A DNA stretch of 50,443 bases from Cytophagales bacterium (lineage in GTDB: Bacteria > Bacteroidota > Bacteroidia > Cytophagales > Cyclobacteriaceae). The translations under genes and the position numbers were made by a program. Of this stretch, positions 1 through 8,268 are shown piece after piece (within the stretch, counting starts at the first letter, position 1; every line of letters starts with the position of its first letter). The stretch is from assembly GCA_025359125.1 (NCBI GenBank), contig JANYHI010000076.1, positions 1 to 50,443 on the forward strand. The letters run 5' to 3'. The notes below the pieces were generated by a model that was given only the letters and a program-made list of their open reading frames with translations, did no database searches and was not told the DNA's origin.

Positions 1-10
1 GCAGATATTC

Positions 11-1291
11 TTATTCTTGCCAAAATTTAACGCCCGATAATCTTGCCAACTCAATCTGAGCTAATGTGCGTTGATATTCGTATTGCAGCTTATTTAAGTG
101 AGAGCGTTGTAGGTTAGAGGATGCATTAATCAAATCAAGATACGTAACAACACCTTGCTTGTAACGCACTTGTGCTAAGCGTGAAGTTTCTTTCGCTGCA
201 TTGATTTGCTCTTCAGAATTTTTTATTTGTTGAGTGTAGGCTTTAACATCCGATTGAGAAGTCTCCACATCTTTTTGCAAAGTAGTGATTAAAGTAGATT
301 TTGAGAGTTCGTTCAATTCCAAAGATTTTTTAGCCAGCACATTATTTTTATTTAATCTGCCTCCTTGAAAAATTGGAATGTTTAACGTGGCTCCAGCTAG
401 GTAATTAAAACGAGTTTCAAAAATATCGGGTTGATATCCATTTCTAAATCCTGCACCTGCTTGTAAACTTAAAGTAGGAATTTTGTTTGCGCCTGCCAAC
501 TTCAATTCTGCCTGAGCTGCTGTGATGCGTTCGTTGGCTGCTAATAATTCTGGATTATTTTCTACAGTATTGGCAGTCGCATTCTGGAAATTAAATTCTG
601 TAACAGTTGGTACAGCAGATTGCCCAGTTGTAAACTTCATCAACGCTAATTGCCTATCAAACAATCGTTGAAATTCAAGTTTTCTATTTTGCTCTTGGCT
701 AATATTATTGTCGATAGTCGACAAATCAATTTGCAATGCATCGCCATTTTTAATTTTACCTTGAATCACCTTTTTACTTTCTTCAAAATAGTTGATAACA
801 GAATCTTGCACTAGAGCTGCTTGCTTCAGGTAAATCATAGAATAATAGATGGAAGCAACTTGTGCAGCTACTTGTAGTTTTGCAGATTCGGTGTTTTGTT
901 TTGTTACCAGCAGATCAGCTTTTGCTTTTTCAATTTGCGCTTGTGTTTTTCCAAAATCCCATAACACTTGGTTGAGTCCCACATTAAAATTTACGTTGTT
1001 GTTGGGTTGAAACTGCAACGTGCGTACATCTGAAGGATTAGGCCCAGTAACAAAATTTGTTTGCGCCACTGGGCTTATGTAACTATAGCTAGCTGTTCCG
1101 TTTACGGTTGGTAAATAATTGCTCTTAGCCAAATCTACACGCAGCTCTGCCAGCTCGGCAGATTTATCTAATTCCTTAATGCGCGGAAAATAATTAAACG
1201 ATTGCTGAATCAGTGAGCTAAGTTCTTTAGGCGCTTGTGCATTTACTGTTGTTGCTGCCAGCGCAAAAAATAAAATATATAATTTCTTCAT
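11..1291 (-). CDS. TolC-family outer membrane efflux protein
   Basis: Outer-membrane channel of a tripartite efflux pump, which would export substrates handed over by the adaptor and MFS pump encoded just upstream. The 426-residue protein has a cleavable signal peptide ending near residue 18 (VNAQA). Long helical, Ala/Gln/Asn-rich segments follow in two similar halves, the normal TolC/OEP architecture and length. It is the last gene of a three-gene minus-strand operon and starts 8 bp after the EmrB-like stop. The stop codon lies 10 bases from the window edge, so anything downstream is not visible. Family assignment is firm; substrate is inferred only from the neighbours. Confidence 0.93.
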   Translation of the reverse strand: MKKLYILFFALAATTVNAQAPKELSSLIQQSFNYFPRIKELDKSAELAELRVDLAKSNYLPTVNGTASYSYISPVAQTNFVTGPNPSDVRTLQFQPNNNVNFNVGLNQVLWDFGKTQAQIEKAKADLLVTKQNTESAKLQVAAQVASIYYSMIYLKQAALVQDSVINYFEESKKVIQGKIKNGDALQIDLSTIDNNISQEQNRKLEFQRLFDRQLALMKFTTGQSAVPTVTEFNFQNATANTVENNPELLAANERITAAQAELKLAGANKIPTLSLQAGAGFRNGYQPDIFETRFNYLAGATLNIPIFQGGRLNKNNVLAKKSLELNELSKSTLITTLQKDVETSQSDVKAYTQQIKNSEEQINAAKETSRLAQVRYKQGVVTYLDLINASSNLQRSHLNKLQYEYQRTLAQIELARLSGVKFWQE

Positions 1292-1299
1292 AACTAATA

Positions 1300-2877
1300 T
1301 TAATGACTTTCTTCTTGTACTTTTTTTATGGATTCAGCATCCATCTTTTTTGTTTTTAATAAAAACATAAATGGAATCGTAAGTAAAAAGAATAAACTAA
1401 TCAATTTAAATCCGTCTAAGTAGGCCAACAAAAATCCTTGGCGCGTTACGGTTAAATCCATAATCTTATAACTTAAATCAGAAGCTGCCAATGCGTCAAC
1501 TCCGCGAGCGATGGTAGCATTTTTTAAATCAGCAAGTCGTTGTACTGTTTGTGGATCAAATACATTGAGATTACTAACCAAATCAGTTCGGTGAACAGCA
1601 TAACGAGTAGTGATGTAAGTGTTCATGATAGCAATACCAAAGGCACCACCCAATTGGCGAAGCATATTTGTAAGCGCAATACCAGATGGTAAATCTTTAG
1701 GGGCTAACCCAACGACTGCCTGATTTATCAGCGGCACAATTAAACACGCTGTTCCAATTCCTCTAAAAATTTGGGGTACTACAAAAAAAGCCAGGCTTGC
1801 ATCTAAATCTGCCAGCGAAGAGGTATAGCCGTGCAAGATGAAAGAAGCAAACCCAATGATTACATAAACTAAAGGAGGCGTTCCTGATCCTAGTGTTTTG
1901 CCAATGATGGGCATAGCAATAATTGCAACCAACGCACTGGGCACCAAACCCAGACCAGCATCCGTTGGCGTGTAGCCCAATACGCGCTGTGCTAACACAG
2001 GGAAAATAAATACAGATCCAAACAATCCAAAACCCAACACAAAAGTGAGTACATTACTCGCCAATAAGTTTCCATTCTTCATGATCTTTAAATTGATCAC
2101 TGGATTTTCAATCGTAAGCTGTCTGTAAATAAAAATGAAAAGACCGACTACTGCGAGAATACTAAAAATAAAAATAACTCGGCTGTCAAACCAATCTTCT
2201 GTCTCGCCTCTCTCTAACACATATTGAAGACTACCGACTCCAAGAGTTAAAAATGATATTCCGATATAGTCTATATAAATGTTTTTTCTATTGGATAATT
2301 GTTCTTCTGTATCATCGGGCACAAATCGCCACGCGAGCAAAGCAGCTACAATGCCAAATGGAATATTAATATCAAATATCAAAGGCCAATGATAATGGTC
2401 GATAATAACACCGCCTAAAATCGGGCCGATGGTAGGGCCAATAACAATGCCCATACCAAACATACCAGCGGCCATCGATCGCTTGGCAGGTTCAAAGGAA
2501 TCAAATAAAATTCCTTGCGAGGTAGAGAGCAACGCACCACCACCTATTCCTTGTACAAACCTCCAAAAAACTAATACCATCAAACTACCGGATTGACCGC
2601 ACATGTAGGATGCTATTGTGAAGATGACGATAGATGCGAGGTAATATCTTTTTCTTCCAAAAAGCTTTGCTAAAAATCCTGTTAAAGGAATGATAATTAC
2701 ATTGGCAATTGCATAGGAAGTAATTACCCATGCGGTATCTTCGATAGTAGAACCCAAATTGTCACTGATATCAGCTAGCGCCACGTTGACGATAGATACA
2801 TCTATCAGCTCCATGATGGCAGCCGAAATGGTAGTGAGCACTATAATGGCTCTTCCAAATGATGTAAGCTTACTCAT
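1300..2877 (-). CDS. emrB: DHA2-family MFS drug exporter (EmrB-like)
   Basis: Inner-membrane proton-coupled multidrug antiporter with about 14 hydrophobic segments over 525 residues, the usual DHA2/EmrB length. The first membrane helix has the DHA2-typical segment ELIDVSIVNVAL, followed by a motif A-like loop (GFLAKLFGRKRYY) and the Gly/Pro-rich motif C (GPTIGPILGG). It lies 2 bp downstream of the adaptor gene and 8 bp upstream of the TolC gene, so all three parts of the pump are probably translated from one mRNA. The divergent MarR gene and the shared palindrome suggest induction by a small hydrophobic ligand. The symbol is by family resemblance; the actual substrate cannot be read from sequence. 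Confidence 0.92.
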   Translation of the reverse strand: MSKLTSFGRAIIVLTTISAAIMELIDVSIVNVALADISDNLGSTIEDTAWVITSYAIANVIIIPLTGFLAKLFGRKRYYLASIVIFTIASYMCGQSGSLMVLVFWRFVQGIGGGALLSTSQGILFDSFEPAKRSMAAGMFGMGIVIGPTIGPILGGVIIDHYHWPLIFDINIPFGIVAALLAWRFVPDDTEEQLSNRKNIYIDYIGISFLTLGVGSLQYVLERGETEDWFDSRVIFIFSILAVVGLFIFIYRQLTIENPVINLKIMKNGNLLASNVLTFVLGFGLFGSVFIFPVLAQRVLGYTPTDAGLGLVPSALVAIIAMPIIGKTLGSGTPPLVYVIIGFASFILHGYTSSLADLDASLAFFVVPQIFRGIGTACLIVPLINQAVVGLAPKDLPSGIALTNMLRQLGGAFGIAIMNTYITTRYAVHRTDLVSNLNVFDPQTVQRLADLKNATIARGVDALAASDLSYKIMDLTVTRQGFLLAYLDGFKLISLFFLLTIPFMFLLKTKKMDAESIKKVQEESH

Positions 2878-2879
2878 GT

Positions 2880-3917
2880 TTAGTCTACCTGTACCTCTAC
2901 TTCCACACTTAAGCCGGCTTTTAAAATACCCGCATGGCTTTCAGGGTTTAGGATTTCAATTTTTACCGGAACTCGTTGTGTAACCTTTACAAAATTTCCC
3001 GTTGCATTGTCTGGTGGTAGAAGCGCAAACTTGGCACCTGTTGCCTGACTAAATGAACTCAATTTCCCTTTCACTTCCACGTCAGGATATCCGGCAATGA
3101 TGATGTTTACCTCCTGCCCTTCTTTCATCTTATCTATTTGCGTCTCTTTAAAATTAGCCACTATCCAAAATTTTTCATCATTAACAATGGCAAACAAAGG
3201 TGCCCCTGCCTGAATAAATTGGCCTTTCTCAATATTTCGTTTTCCAATTTTGCCGGTGATAGGAGCTTTGATCTTACAATAATCTAATCTCAATTGTGCC
3301 TGTGCTAATCCAGCTTTTCTGGTTTCAATCAATGCTTTAATTTTTTGCATTTGAGCCTCCGCTATCGAAACCTGTGTGCTTGCTAAATTAATTTGCTGAA
3401 GATTGGCAGTATATTGTTTATTAACCGCATCAAAATTAGAACGGCTATCTTCTACTTGTTTTTTAGTAATAGCATTATCTAAAAACAATGCCTCATCTCG
3501 GCTCACGTCAGTCTTTGCTTTGTCCAATCTAGATTTTTGAACTTCTGCATTGGCAGAAGCTAACTTTCTATTGGCCACACTATTACTGTAAGCTGCCTGC
3601 GCATTGGCCATGTCGGCTTCTGCGTTGGTAACATCGGCTTTAGCTTGTATAGCCGCTAATTGATATTCTTGATCATCAATAGTGATAACAGTTTCTCCTT
3701 TAGAAACTTTTCCAAAATCATCCACAGATAAAGAATCGATATATCCTGCCACTCGCGAAATAACCGGAACAGCGCGAGATTCTATTTGTGCGTTATCGGT
3801 AGTCTCATACTTTATTGAGTGCAGAAATGAGCGTACTCCAAAAAACAGTAAAACAATTATAATAGCAGCTACTATAAAAATAACAGGGCTCTTGCGCTTG
3901 GGTGTGGTATTTTCCAT
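2880..3917 (-). CDS. emrA: HlyD/EmrA-type membrane-fusion adaptor
   Basis: Periplasmic adaptor that links the EmrB-like pump to the TolC channel. From the chosen ATG it has 345 residues: a short basic N-terminus, one membrane helix (about 10-30), the conserved TTDNAQIE segment that opens the biotinyl-lipoyl domain, a long coiled-coil hairpin, the second lipoyl half (KAPITGKIGKRNIEKGQ) and a beta-barrel. The reading frame stays open nine codons further up to a TTG at 3944. That TTG is the last three bases of a TAnnTTTG promoter box (3949-3942), so the ATG at 3917 is the better start. First gene of the efflux operon, probably repressed by the divergent MarR protein. Confidence 0.9.
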   Translation of the reverse strand: MENTTPKRKSPVIFIVAAIIIVLLFFGVRSFLHSIKYETTDNAQIESRAVPVISRVAGYIDSLSVDDFGKVSKGETVITIDDQEYQLAAIQAKADVTNAEADMANAQAAYSNSVANRKLASANAEVQKSRLDKAKTDVSRDEALFLDNAITKKQVEDSRSNFDAVNKQYTANLQQINLASTQVSIAEAQMQKIKALIETRKAGLAQAQLRLDYCKIKAPITGKIGKRNIEKGQFIQAGAPLFAIVNDEKFWIVANFKETQIDKMKEGQEVNIIIAGYPDVEVKGKLSSFSQATGAKFALLPPDNATGNFVKVTQRVPVKIEILNPESHAGILKAGLSVEVEVQVD

Positions 3918-3941
3918 ATCGGTTTTTTGCTCTTGTACGGA

Positions 3942-3972
3942 CAAAAGTAAACTTAGTTGACTATATAGTCAA
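3942..3972 (-). promoter_or_regulatory. Bacteroidota-type promoter of the emrA-emrB-tolC operon
   Basis: On the minus strand, TTG (3972-3970), a 20-bp spacer and TACTTTTG (3949-3942) match the Bacteroidota pattern TTG-N19 to 20-TAnnTTTG. Transcription would begin a few bases downstream, leaving a short leader before the ATG at 3917. The -33 element lies within the palindromic operator. Confidence 0.7.
3957..3972. promoter_or_regulatory. Perfect 16-bp palindrome, probable MarR operator
   Basis: TTGACTATATAGTCAA reads identically on both strands and lies between the divergent efflux operon and marR. A further half-site, TTGACTA, occurs at 3978-3984. Length and symmetry fit a MarR dimer site. 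The palindrome contains the TTG that serves as -33 element for the minus-strand promoter, so occupancy should block efflux transcription. The sequence is directly visible; binding is inferred. Confidence 0.8.
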
Positions 3973-3977
3973 TTTTA

Positions 3978-4004
3978 TTGACTATTATTTTTTCGTTATC
4001 TTTG
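3978..4004 (+). promoter_or_regulatory. Probable marR promoter
   Basis: TATCTTTG at 3997-4004 matches TAnnTTTG, with TTG at 3978-3980 as a possible -33 element (16-bp spacer, slightly short). That TTG is the start of the TTGACTA operator half-site, consistent with autorepression. The box ends only 3 bp before the ATG at 4008, so the transcript would be leaderless or nearly so. Confidence 0.6.
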
Positions 4005-4007
4005 TCC

Positions 4008-4475
4008 ATGAGTTTAGATGACGAATTATTAGCCACCGAAAGCATTAAGGCACGCAGCTTAGGTAAAATTCTAAATCACCTAAAGCGAGAATTTGATACT
4101 TGGGCTTGTCGTGAGTTTACCAAACACGGTTACAACGACTTTAAAATGGCGCACGTTCCTGTCTTGATGAATATTGATGTGGGCGGAACAACCAATCAAG
4201 AGCTAGCCAAAAGAACAAAAGTTTCTAAGCAGGCCATGAGCAAAGTGCTAAGGGAATTGCAAGAGAGCGGTTACATCAAAGCAAAAGCACATGCCGATGA
4301 TAAAAGAAGCATTACCCTTACACTAACAGAGCGCGGAAAGAAGCTCGTATTAAATTCGCGTAAGCGGATGGTATTGCTGCACGAAGATTTTAACAAACTT
4401 TTTGGTGAGAAAAAATTTAATGAGTTGATCGATCACCTTCTACAGATTATTCATTATTATGAAAGCAAATCATGA
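4008..4475 (+). CDS. MarR-family transcriptional regulator
   Basis: Winged-helix repressor of about 155 residues. The recognition region (NQELAKRTKVSKQAMSKVLREL) is followed by the wing with a DDKRS turn, which is diagnostic for MarR, and dimerisation helices flank it. The ATG at 4008 was chosen over an in-frame TTG at 3978 because that TTG lies in the operator/promoter region. Divergent from the EmrAB-TolC operon with a palindrome between them, the classic layout of a local, ligand-responsive, autoregulated repressor. Its stop overlaps the next gene by 4 bp (ATGA), so the rRNA methyltransferase may be translationally coupled to it. Confidence 0.92.
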   Translation: MSLDDELLATESIKARSLGKILNHLKREFDTWACREFTKHGYNDFKMAHVPVLMNIDVGGTTNQELAKRTKVSKQAMSKVLRELQESGYIKAKAHADDKRSITLTLTERGKKLVLNSRKRMVLLHEDFNKLFGEKKFNELIDHLLQIIHYYESKS

Positions 4476-5815
4476 TTGAGTTTCCTCCTGCTTTTGCCCT
4501 GCGAATGGAGAAGAGTCTTCAACATGAATGGAGCTCTTTCATTGACGCATTTTCGAAAGAAGCAACCACCAGTATTCGCATCAATGTCAAAAAGAAAAAA
4601 ATAACTCTTCCCAATCCAGTACTGTGGGCTGACAGTGGATATTATCTAGACAAGCGGCCATCTTTTACGTTGGATCCGACTTTCCACGCTGGCACCTATT
4701 ATGTGCAAGAGGCGAGTAGTATGTTGCTAGAGCAAGCAATCAAGCAAGCTGTAAATCTTAATGAACCTATCCGCGCGTTAGATTTATGTGCTGCACCAGG
4801 AGGCAAGTCAACCCATATAGTAAGTTTATTAAATGATGATTCGTTATTAATCAGCAATGAGGTAATCAGAACACGCGCTTCTGTGCTTTCAGAAAATATT
4901 CAAAAATGGGGATATGGAAACGTAATCGTTACCAACAGTGATCCTTCCGATTTTGAAAAGCTAACAGGTTATTTCGATTTGATTGTAGTAGACGCACCTT
5001 GCTCTGGAGAAGGTTTGTTTCGAAAAGATCCGAACACGATACAACAGTGGTCAGAAGAAAATGTATTATTATGTTCGCAACGGCAACAACGAATACTGGC
5101 AGACATTTGGCCATCGTTAAAAGAAAATGGAATTCTCATTTACAGTACGTGCACGTACAACGAAGCAGAGAATGAAAACAATCTGAAATGGCTGGCCAAT
5201 AACAATCAAGTAGAATTTATTCCGTTAAAACTAAATTCAGATTGGGGAATTGAAGAAGTAAAAAAGGGAAAGGCAATTGGATATAGATGTCTTCCTCATA
5301 AAGTTAAGGGAGAAGGTTTTTTCATTTCGGTGATTCGAAAAAAAGAAGCAGCACAATCTGTAAGCATCAAATCAAAGAATTCATTTCAATTAGCAAGTAA
5401 AAAAATAAAAGATTGCTTGATCGATTGGCAACTACCGCACGACTATGATTTAGTGATGTTAGATGATCTTATCGTTTCACTGCCGGGGCAATACATCACA
5501 GAAATTGATTTTCTTTCTCGTTCACTAAAAACTGTTTTGAAAGGAACTGCTATTGCCATACAAAAGCATGATAAATTTATTCCAGAACACTCGCTCGCTC
5601 TTTCCATTTATTTAAACACTTCTAATTTTAAAACGATAGAGCTTACTCTGGAAGAGGCCATTCTGTATTTGAAAAAGGAAACACTGATGATTGGAGAAGG
5701 CGAAAGAGGCTTCTCACTTGTTACATACCAACATATGCCCCTTGGTTGGGTAAATCTCTTAGGCAATCGGGTAAACAATTTATATCCTTCAGGCTGGAGA
5801 ATATTGATGAGGTAG
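4472..5815 (+). CDS. NOL1/NOP2/Sun-family rRNA cytosine-C5 methyltransferase (RsmF-like)
   Basis: S-adenosylmethionine-dependent m5C methyltransferase, most likely acting on 16S rRNA. The 447-residue protein shows the SAM-binding motif DLCAAPGGKSTHI (104-116), the motif IV cysteine in DAPCSGEG (Cys177) and the catalytic TCTY cysteine (Cys227). Two cysteines are used by this family, one to attack cytosine and one to release product. The C-terminal ~150 residues resemble the RsmF PUA-like extension, so it is nearer RsmF than RsmB, which instead carries an N-terminal NusB-like domain. Overlaps marR by 4 bp. RsmF and RsmB can be confused, but the enzyme class is secure. Confidence 0.9.
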   Translation: MIEFPPAFALRMEKSLQHEWSSFIDAFSKEATTSIRINVKKKKITLPNPVLWADSGYYLDKRPSFTLDPTFHAGTYYVQEASSMLLEQAIKQAVNLNEPIRALDLCAAPGGKSTHIVSLLNDDSLLISNEVIRTRASVLSENIQKWGYGNVIVTNSDPSDFEKLTGYFDLIVVDAPCSGEGLFRKDPNTIQQWSEENVLLCSQRQQRILADIWPSLKENGILIYSTCTYNEAENENNLKWLANNNQVEFIPLKLNSDWGIEEVKKGKAIGYRCLPHKVKGEGFFISVIRKKEAAQSVSIKSKNSFQLASKKIKDCLIDWQLPHDYDLVMLDDLIVSLPGQYITEIDFLSRSLKTVLKGTAIAIQKHDKFIPEHSLALSIYLNTSNFKTIELTLEEAILYLKKETLMIGEGERGFSLVTYQHMPLGWVNLLGNRVNNLYPSGWRILMR

Positions 5816-5827
5816 CTCAAACAAAAA

Positions 5828-5851
5828 AAGGTCGGCTTAAAAGCCGACCTT
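5828..5851 (-). terminator. Rho-independent terminator for the MFS gene
   Basis: AAGGTCGGCT (5828-5837) pairs perfectly with AGCCGACCTT (5842-5851) around a 4-nt loop. Read on the minus strand the hairpin is followed by a run of seven T, so it terminates the MFS gene ending at 5879. On the plus strand there is no T tract after the stem, so it would be a weak end for the methyltransferase transcript. Confidence 0.8.
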
Positions 5852-5878
5852 CAAACTAACCTGAAACAACCCAAACTG

Positions 5879-7009
5879 CTACATACCTTGAATGACTTCT
5901 ACTATACCATCGGGTATTGCCACGCCACTAAAGAAAATTCCCACACAATAAACTTTTTCATAATAATTAGCGCGGCTGATAGCCAATGGCAATGAACTTA
6001 CTGATTGTGCTGTGAAGGCTATCGTAAAGATGATTGCAAAGATTAAAACAATGAATGCATTATTAACAGAAAATATCAAGCCCATGGCAATCATTGCCAC
6101 CACAGTGCTCATCCAAAATACTTTTAGCACACCATACCTATTAACGCTATTGCTGATGGGCAACGAAATTACTGCCGAAAAAACCAACATTATCACCAAC
6201 ACCCATTTTCCATCTAACCCATTTGTTAGCGAACTTAATTTGGAACCAAGCAACTCGGGATAATAATTAAAAAGAATAGTTGTTATAAATCCTAAGCCCA
6301 TCCCAGCAATCAAAATAAAGGTATAATCTGATTTCTGAGTATCAATTTTAAATTCGGTTACAGGCTTTGACTTATTTGAACTAAATAGATTTAGCGAATT
6401 TTTCCTAAGTGCATAGCCCGAGGCAAACACCGCCACGCCACCCATCATGAAAGTTATGGGAGCACCTAAGTAATCAATCAAGTCAATAATAATTGGCTCT
6501 AAAGAATAAACGAGGTTCGAAACGATAGTGAGCACCGCCATGGCTCTTGGTAGTTTTTCAACAGGCGTAAATAATTCTAATGTAGATAATGCGGGGCTTG
6601 TAAAAATACTCATCGCAATCAACCAGAAAATAATTAAGATTGGAAGAATCCATTTGAATACTTCGTTCGGATTTGACAACAATGTAAAAGCAACGGCCAT
6701 AAAAATCATAGCCGCAAAACTTATCCCGGTAGAAATGATTGGCAACCGATGTCCTTCCTTAAATCTAAATCGGTCTCCCAATCTACCAGCGATGGGTGGT
6801 GTAATACTGAGAATAATTCCTTGAACAACTAATAACAGTAAACTAAACTCAGTAAAATTGAACTTTGTCAATAATTTGGGTTGGTAGTTGTGATAGGCAA
6901 TCCATCCAATCACGATAGAAGCATAAAGAGCAGCTAAACTCCATAATTGTTTCCACTCTATATTTTCTGAGCGGCCTGATTCAAGATTTGCAGTTGTAGT
7001 TGTATTCAT
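5879..7009 (-). CDS. MFS transporter, substrate unknown
   Basis: Integral membrane protein of 376 residues with about 12 hydrophobic segments. The cytoplasmic loop after helix 2 (AGRLGDRFRFKEGHR) is a motif A variant carrying the expected Gly-Asp-Arg. Conserved Pro/Glu positions in the middle (LEPIIIDLIDY) and the C-terminal NYYEKVYCVG-like segment distantly recall sugar-type MFS carriers; that resemblance is weak. The frame is open to a GTG at 7051, but the ATG at 7009 gives a conventional hydrophilic N-terminus and was preferred. Single gene, convergent with the methyltransferase and closed by a strong hairpin. No regulator adjoins it. Confidence 0.8.
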   Translation of the reverse strand: MNTTTTANLESGRSENIEWKQLWSLAALYASIVIGWIAYHNYQPKLLTKFNFTEFSLLLLVVQGIILSITPPIAGRLGDRFRFKEGHRLPIISTGISFAAMIFMAVAFTLLSNPNEVFKWILPILIIFWLIAMSIFTSPALSTLELFTPVEKLPRAMAVLTIVSNLVYSLEPIIIDLIDYLGAPITFMMGGVAVFASGYALRKNSLNLFSSNKSKPVTEFKIDTQKSDYTFILIAGMGLGFITTILFNYYPELLGSKLSSLTNGLDGKWVLVIMLVFSAVISLPISNSVNRYGVLKVFWMSTVVAMIAMGLIFSVNNAFIVLIFAIIFTIAFTAQSVSSLPLAISRANYYEKVYCVGIFFSGVAIPDGIVEVIQGM

Positions 7010-7404
7010 ACGCTTTTTTTTAGCTAATGATAAAATTACGAAGTATAACACTAGTTTGGATCTAATGGTTTTGCTAATTCTAATGACTTTTTGATTTTAG
7101 ATACTCCAATTGCCTTATAGGCTAGCACTAACTGGATTTACGAATTGACATTTTTAATATTCACAGATTAAACTGATTTCATAAATCTGTAGAAAAATGA
7201 TCTGTGTCCATTTTGTGTATTCTGTGGCGAAAATCAATTCGGGTGTAAACCAGCTACTAAAATTATATTTATTTGTTAGAATCGCACAAAATATTTTTGA
7301 GTTATGAGATAGAGACGAGTAAAGTGAAAACTGTTTGAAAACCCACACACGAAACCGCTCAAATTAAATTGTCTTGGTATCTTAATTTTTGTTTCTTTAT
7401 AACC
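7010..7404. other. Intergenic region with no convincing gene
   Basis: 395 bp between the divergent MFS and pth genes. It holds an inverted-repeat element at 7162-7229 (listed separately) and AT-rich sequence. A 64-codon open frame on the minus strand (7154-7348) is cysteine- and phenylalanine-rich without family character and is not supported. A box resembling TAnnTTTG but one base too long (TAATTTTTG) lies shortly before the pth ATG. Confidence 0.6.
7162..7229. repeat. Degenerate CTGTG-type inverted/direct repeat
   Basis: CACAGATT (7162-7169) faces AATCTGT (7184-7190), and the block continues with ATCTGTGTCC (7200-7209) and TTCTGTGGCG (7220-7229). It resembles the dispersed intergenic 'ATCTGTG...CTGTGGC' sequences seen in many bacterial genomes. 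The repeats inside the window are visible; dispersal across the genome cannot be tested here. Confidence 0.45.
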
Positions 7405-7965
7405 ATGAAATATCTCATCGCTGGCCTAGGTAACATTGGCGCAGAATACGAACTCACCCGACACAACATCGGCTTTCTAACTTTAGACAGAATTGCTGAC
7501 AATCATAAGATTCAATTTTCAACTGATAGACTTGTAGAGAAGGCGGAACTTAAATACAAGGGCAAACAAATTCACTTAATCAAGCCCACCACATTTATGA
7601 ACTTAAGCGGAAAGGCAATTTCGTATTGGCTTCAAGATCTTAAAATACCCAAAGAGAACTTATTAGTAGTTGTAGATGATCTTGCTTTGCCCTTTGGAAG
7701 TTTGCGCATGCGCACCAAAGGCAGTGCAGCCGGGCACAACGGATTAAAAAATATTGAACTGTTGTTGAACGATCAGAATTATTCGCGCTTGCGCTTTGGT
7801 ATTGGAAATGATTTTGGTAAAGGCCAACAAATAGATTTCGTATTAAGCAATTTTAGCCAGGAAGAATTTAAACAACTGCCCACTGTAATGGATAAAGCTG
7901 CTGAAATGGTTTACTCCTTCTGTACCATTGGCGCAGAACGAACAATGAATTTTTTTAATAATTAA
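7405..7965 (+). CDS. pth: Peptidyl-tRNA hydrolase
   Basis: Releases peptides from peptidyl-tRNA that drops off the ribosome; essential and cytoplasmic. From the ATG at 7405 the protein has 186 residues, the standard Pth length. The N-terminal GLGNIG is followed by catalytic His20 in TRHNIGF, the conserved Asn of PTTFMNLSG, the Asp pair in VVDDLALPFG and the GHNGLK motif. The frame is open 12 codons further to a non-ATG start, but homologues begin at MKYLIAGLGN. The SemiSWEET gene follows after 4 bp, so the two are probably cotranscribed although functionally unrelated. Confidence 0.97.
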   Translation: MKYLIAGLGNIGAEYELTRHNIGFLTLDRIADNHKIQFSTDRLVEKAELKYKGKQIHLIKPTTFMNLSGKAISYWLQDLKIPKENLLVVVDDLALPFGSLRMRTKGSAAGHNGLKNIELLLNDQNYSRLRFGIGNDFGKGQQIDFVLSNFSQEEFKQLPTVMDKAAEMVYSFCTIGAERTMNFFNN

Positions 7966-7969
7966 AATT

Positions 7970-8230
7970 ATGGATTGGATACAAGTAGCAGGTCATGTGG
8001 GTGCTTTCTTAAGTAGCATCACCTTTATTCCTCAGGTGTACAAAGTATGGAAAACAAAAAGCGTAGGAGACTTAAGCTTGGCCATGATGATGATTGTTTT
8101 TACCAGTACCTTAATCTGGTTGATTTACGGAATAGCTTTAATGCTGTGGCCTGTTATTCTGGCTAATGGAATAATTTGCGCAATGAGTTTACTGTTGATC
8201 TACTTTAAACTTGCTTATACCAAAAAATAA
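7970..8230 (+). CDS. SemiSWEET (MtN3/PQ-loop) sugar transporter
   Basis: Small inner-membrane protein of 86 residues with three helices, the normal size of bacterial SemiSWEETs, which dimerise to form one sugar uniporter. The PQ motif lies in helix 1 (FIPQVYK, Pro21-Gln22), followed by the typical TKSVGDLSL loop. A conserved Asn in helix 3 (LANG, Asn66) matches the substrate-contact Asn of the family. Located 4 bp after pth. The TAA stop is inside the 5' arm of a strong bidirectional terminator. Sugar specificity cannot be read. Confidence 0.92.
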   Translation: MDWIQVAGHVGAFLSSITFIPQVYKVWKTKSVGDLSLAMMMIVFTSTLIWLIYGIALMLWPVILANGIICAMSLLLIYFKLAYTKK

Positions 8231-8257
8231 AACCTTCGAATGAAGGTTTTATTTTTT
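8222..8257. terminator. Bidirectional rho-independent terminator
   Basis: A perfect 16-bp stem: 8222-8237 pairs with 8242-8257 across the loop GAAT, with AAAAAAT/ATTTTTT at the outer ends. It serves the convergent SemiSWEET (plus) and DUF4097-like (minus) genes. The SemiSWEET stop codon (8228-8230) lies inside the stem. Confidence 0.92.
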
Positions 8258-8268
8258 GGTATTGGATA

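Noticed and set aside
3918..3944. N-terminal extension of the EmrA-like gene to a TTG
   Set aside because: The TTG is part of the TAnnTTTG promoter box, so it cannot be on the mRNA; ATG 3917 is used instead.
7010..7051. MFS gene starting at GTG 7051
   Set aside because: The extra 14 residues are not family-like, and an ATG follows directly before a normal N-terminus.
7154..7348. 64-codon minus-strand open frame in the pth upstream region
   Set aside because: Low-complexity composition, no start signals, overlaps the repeat block; no family character.
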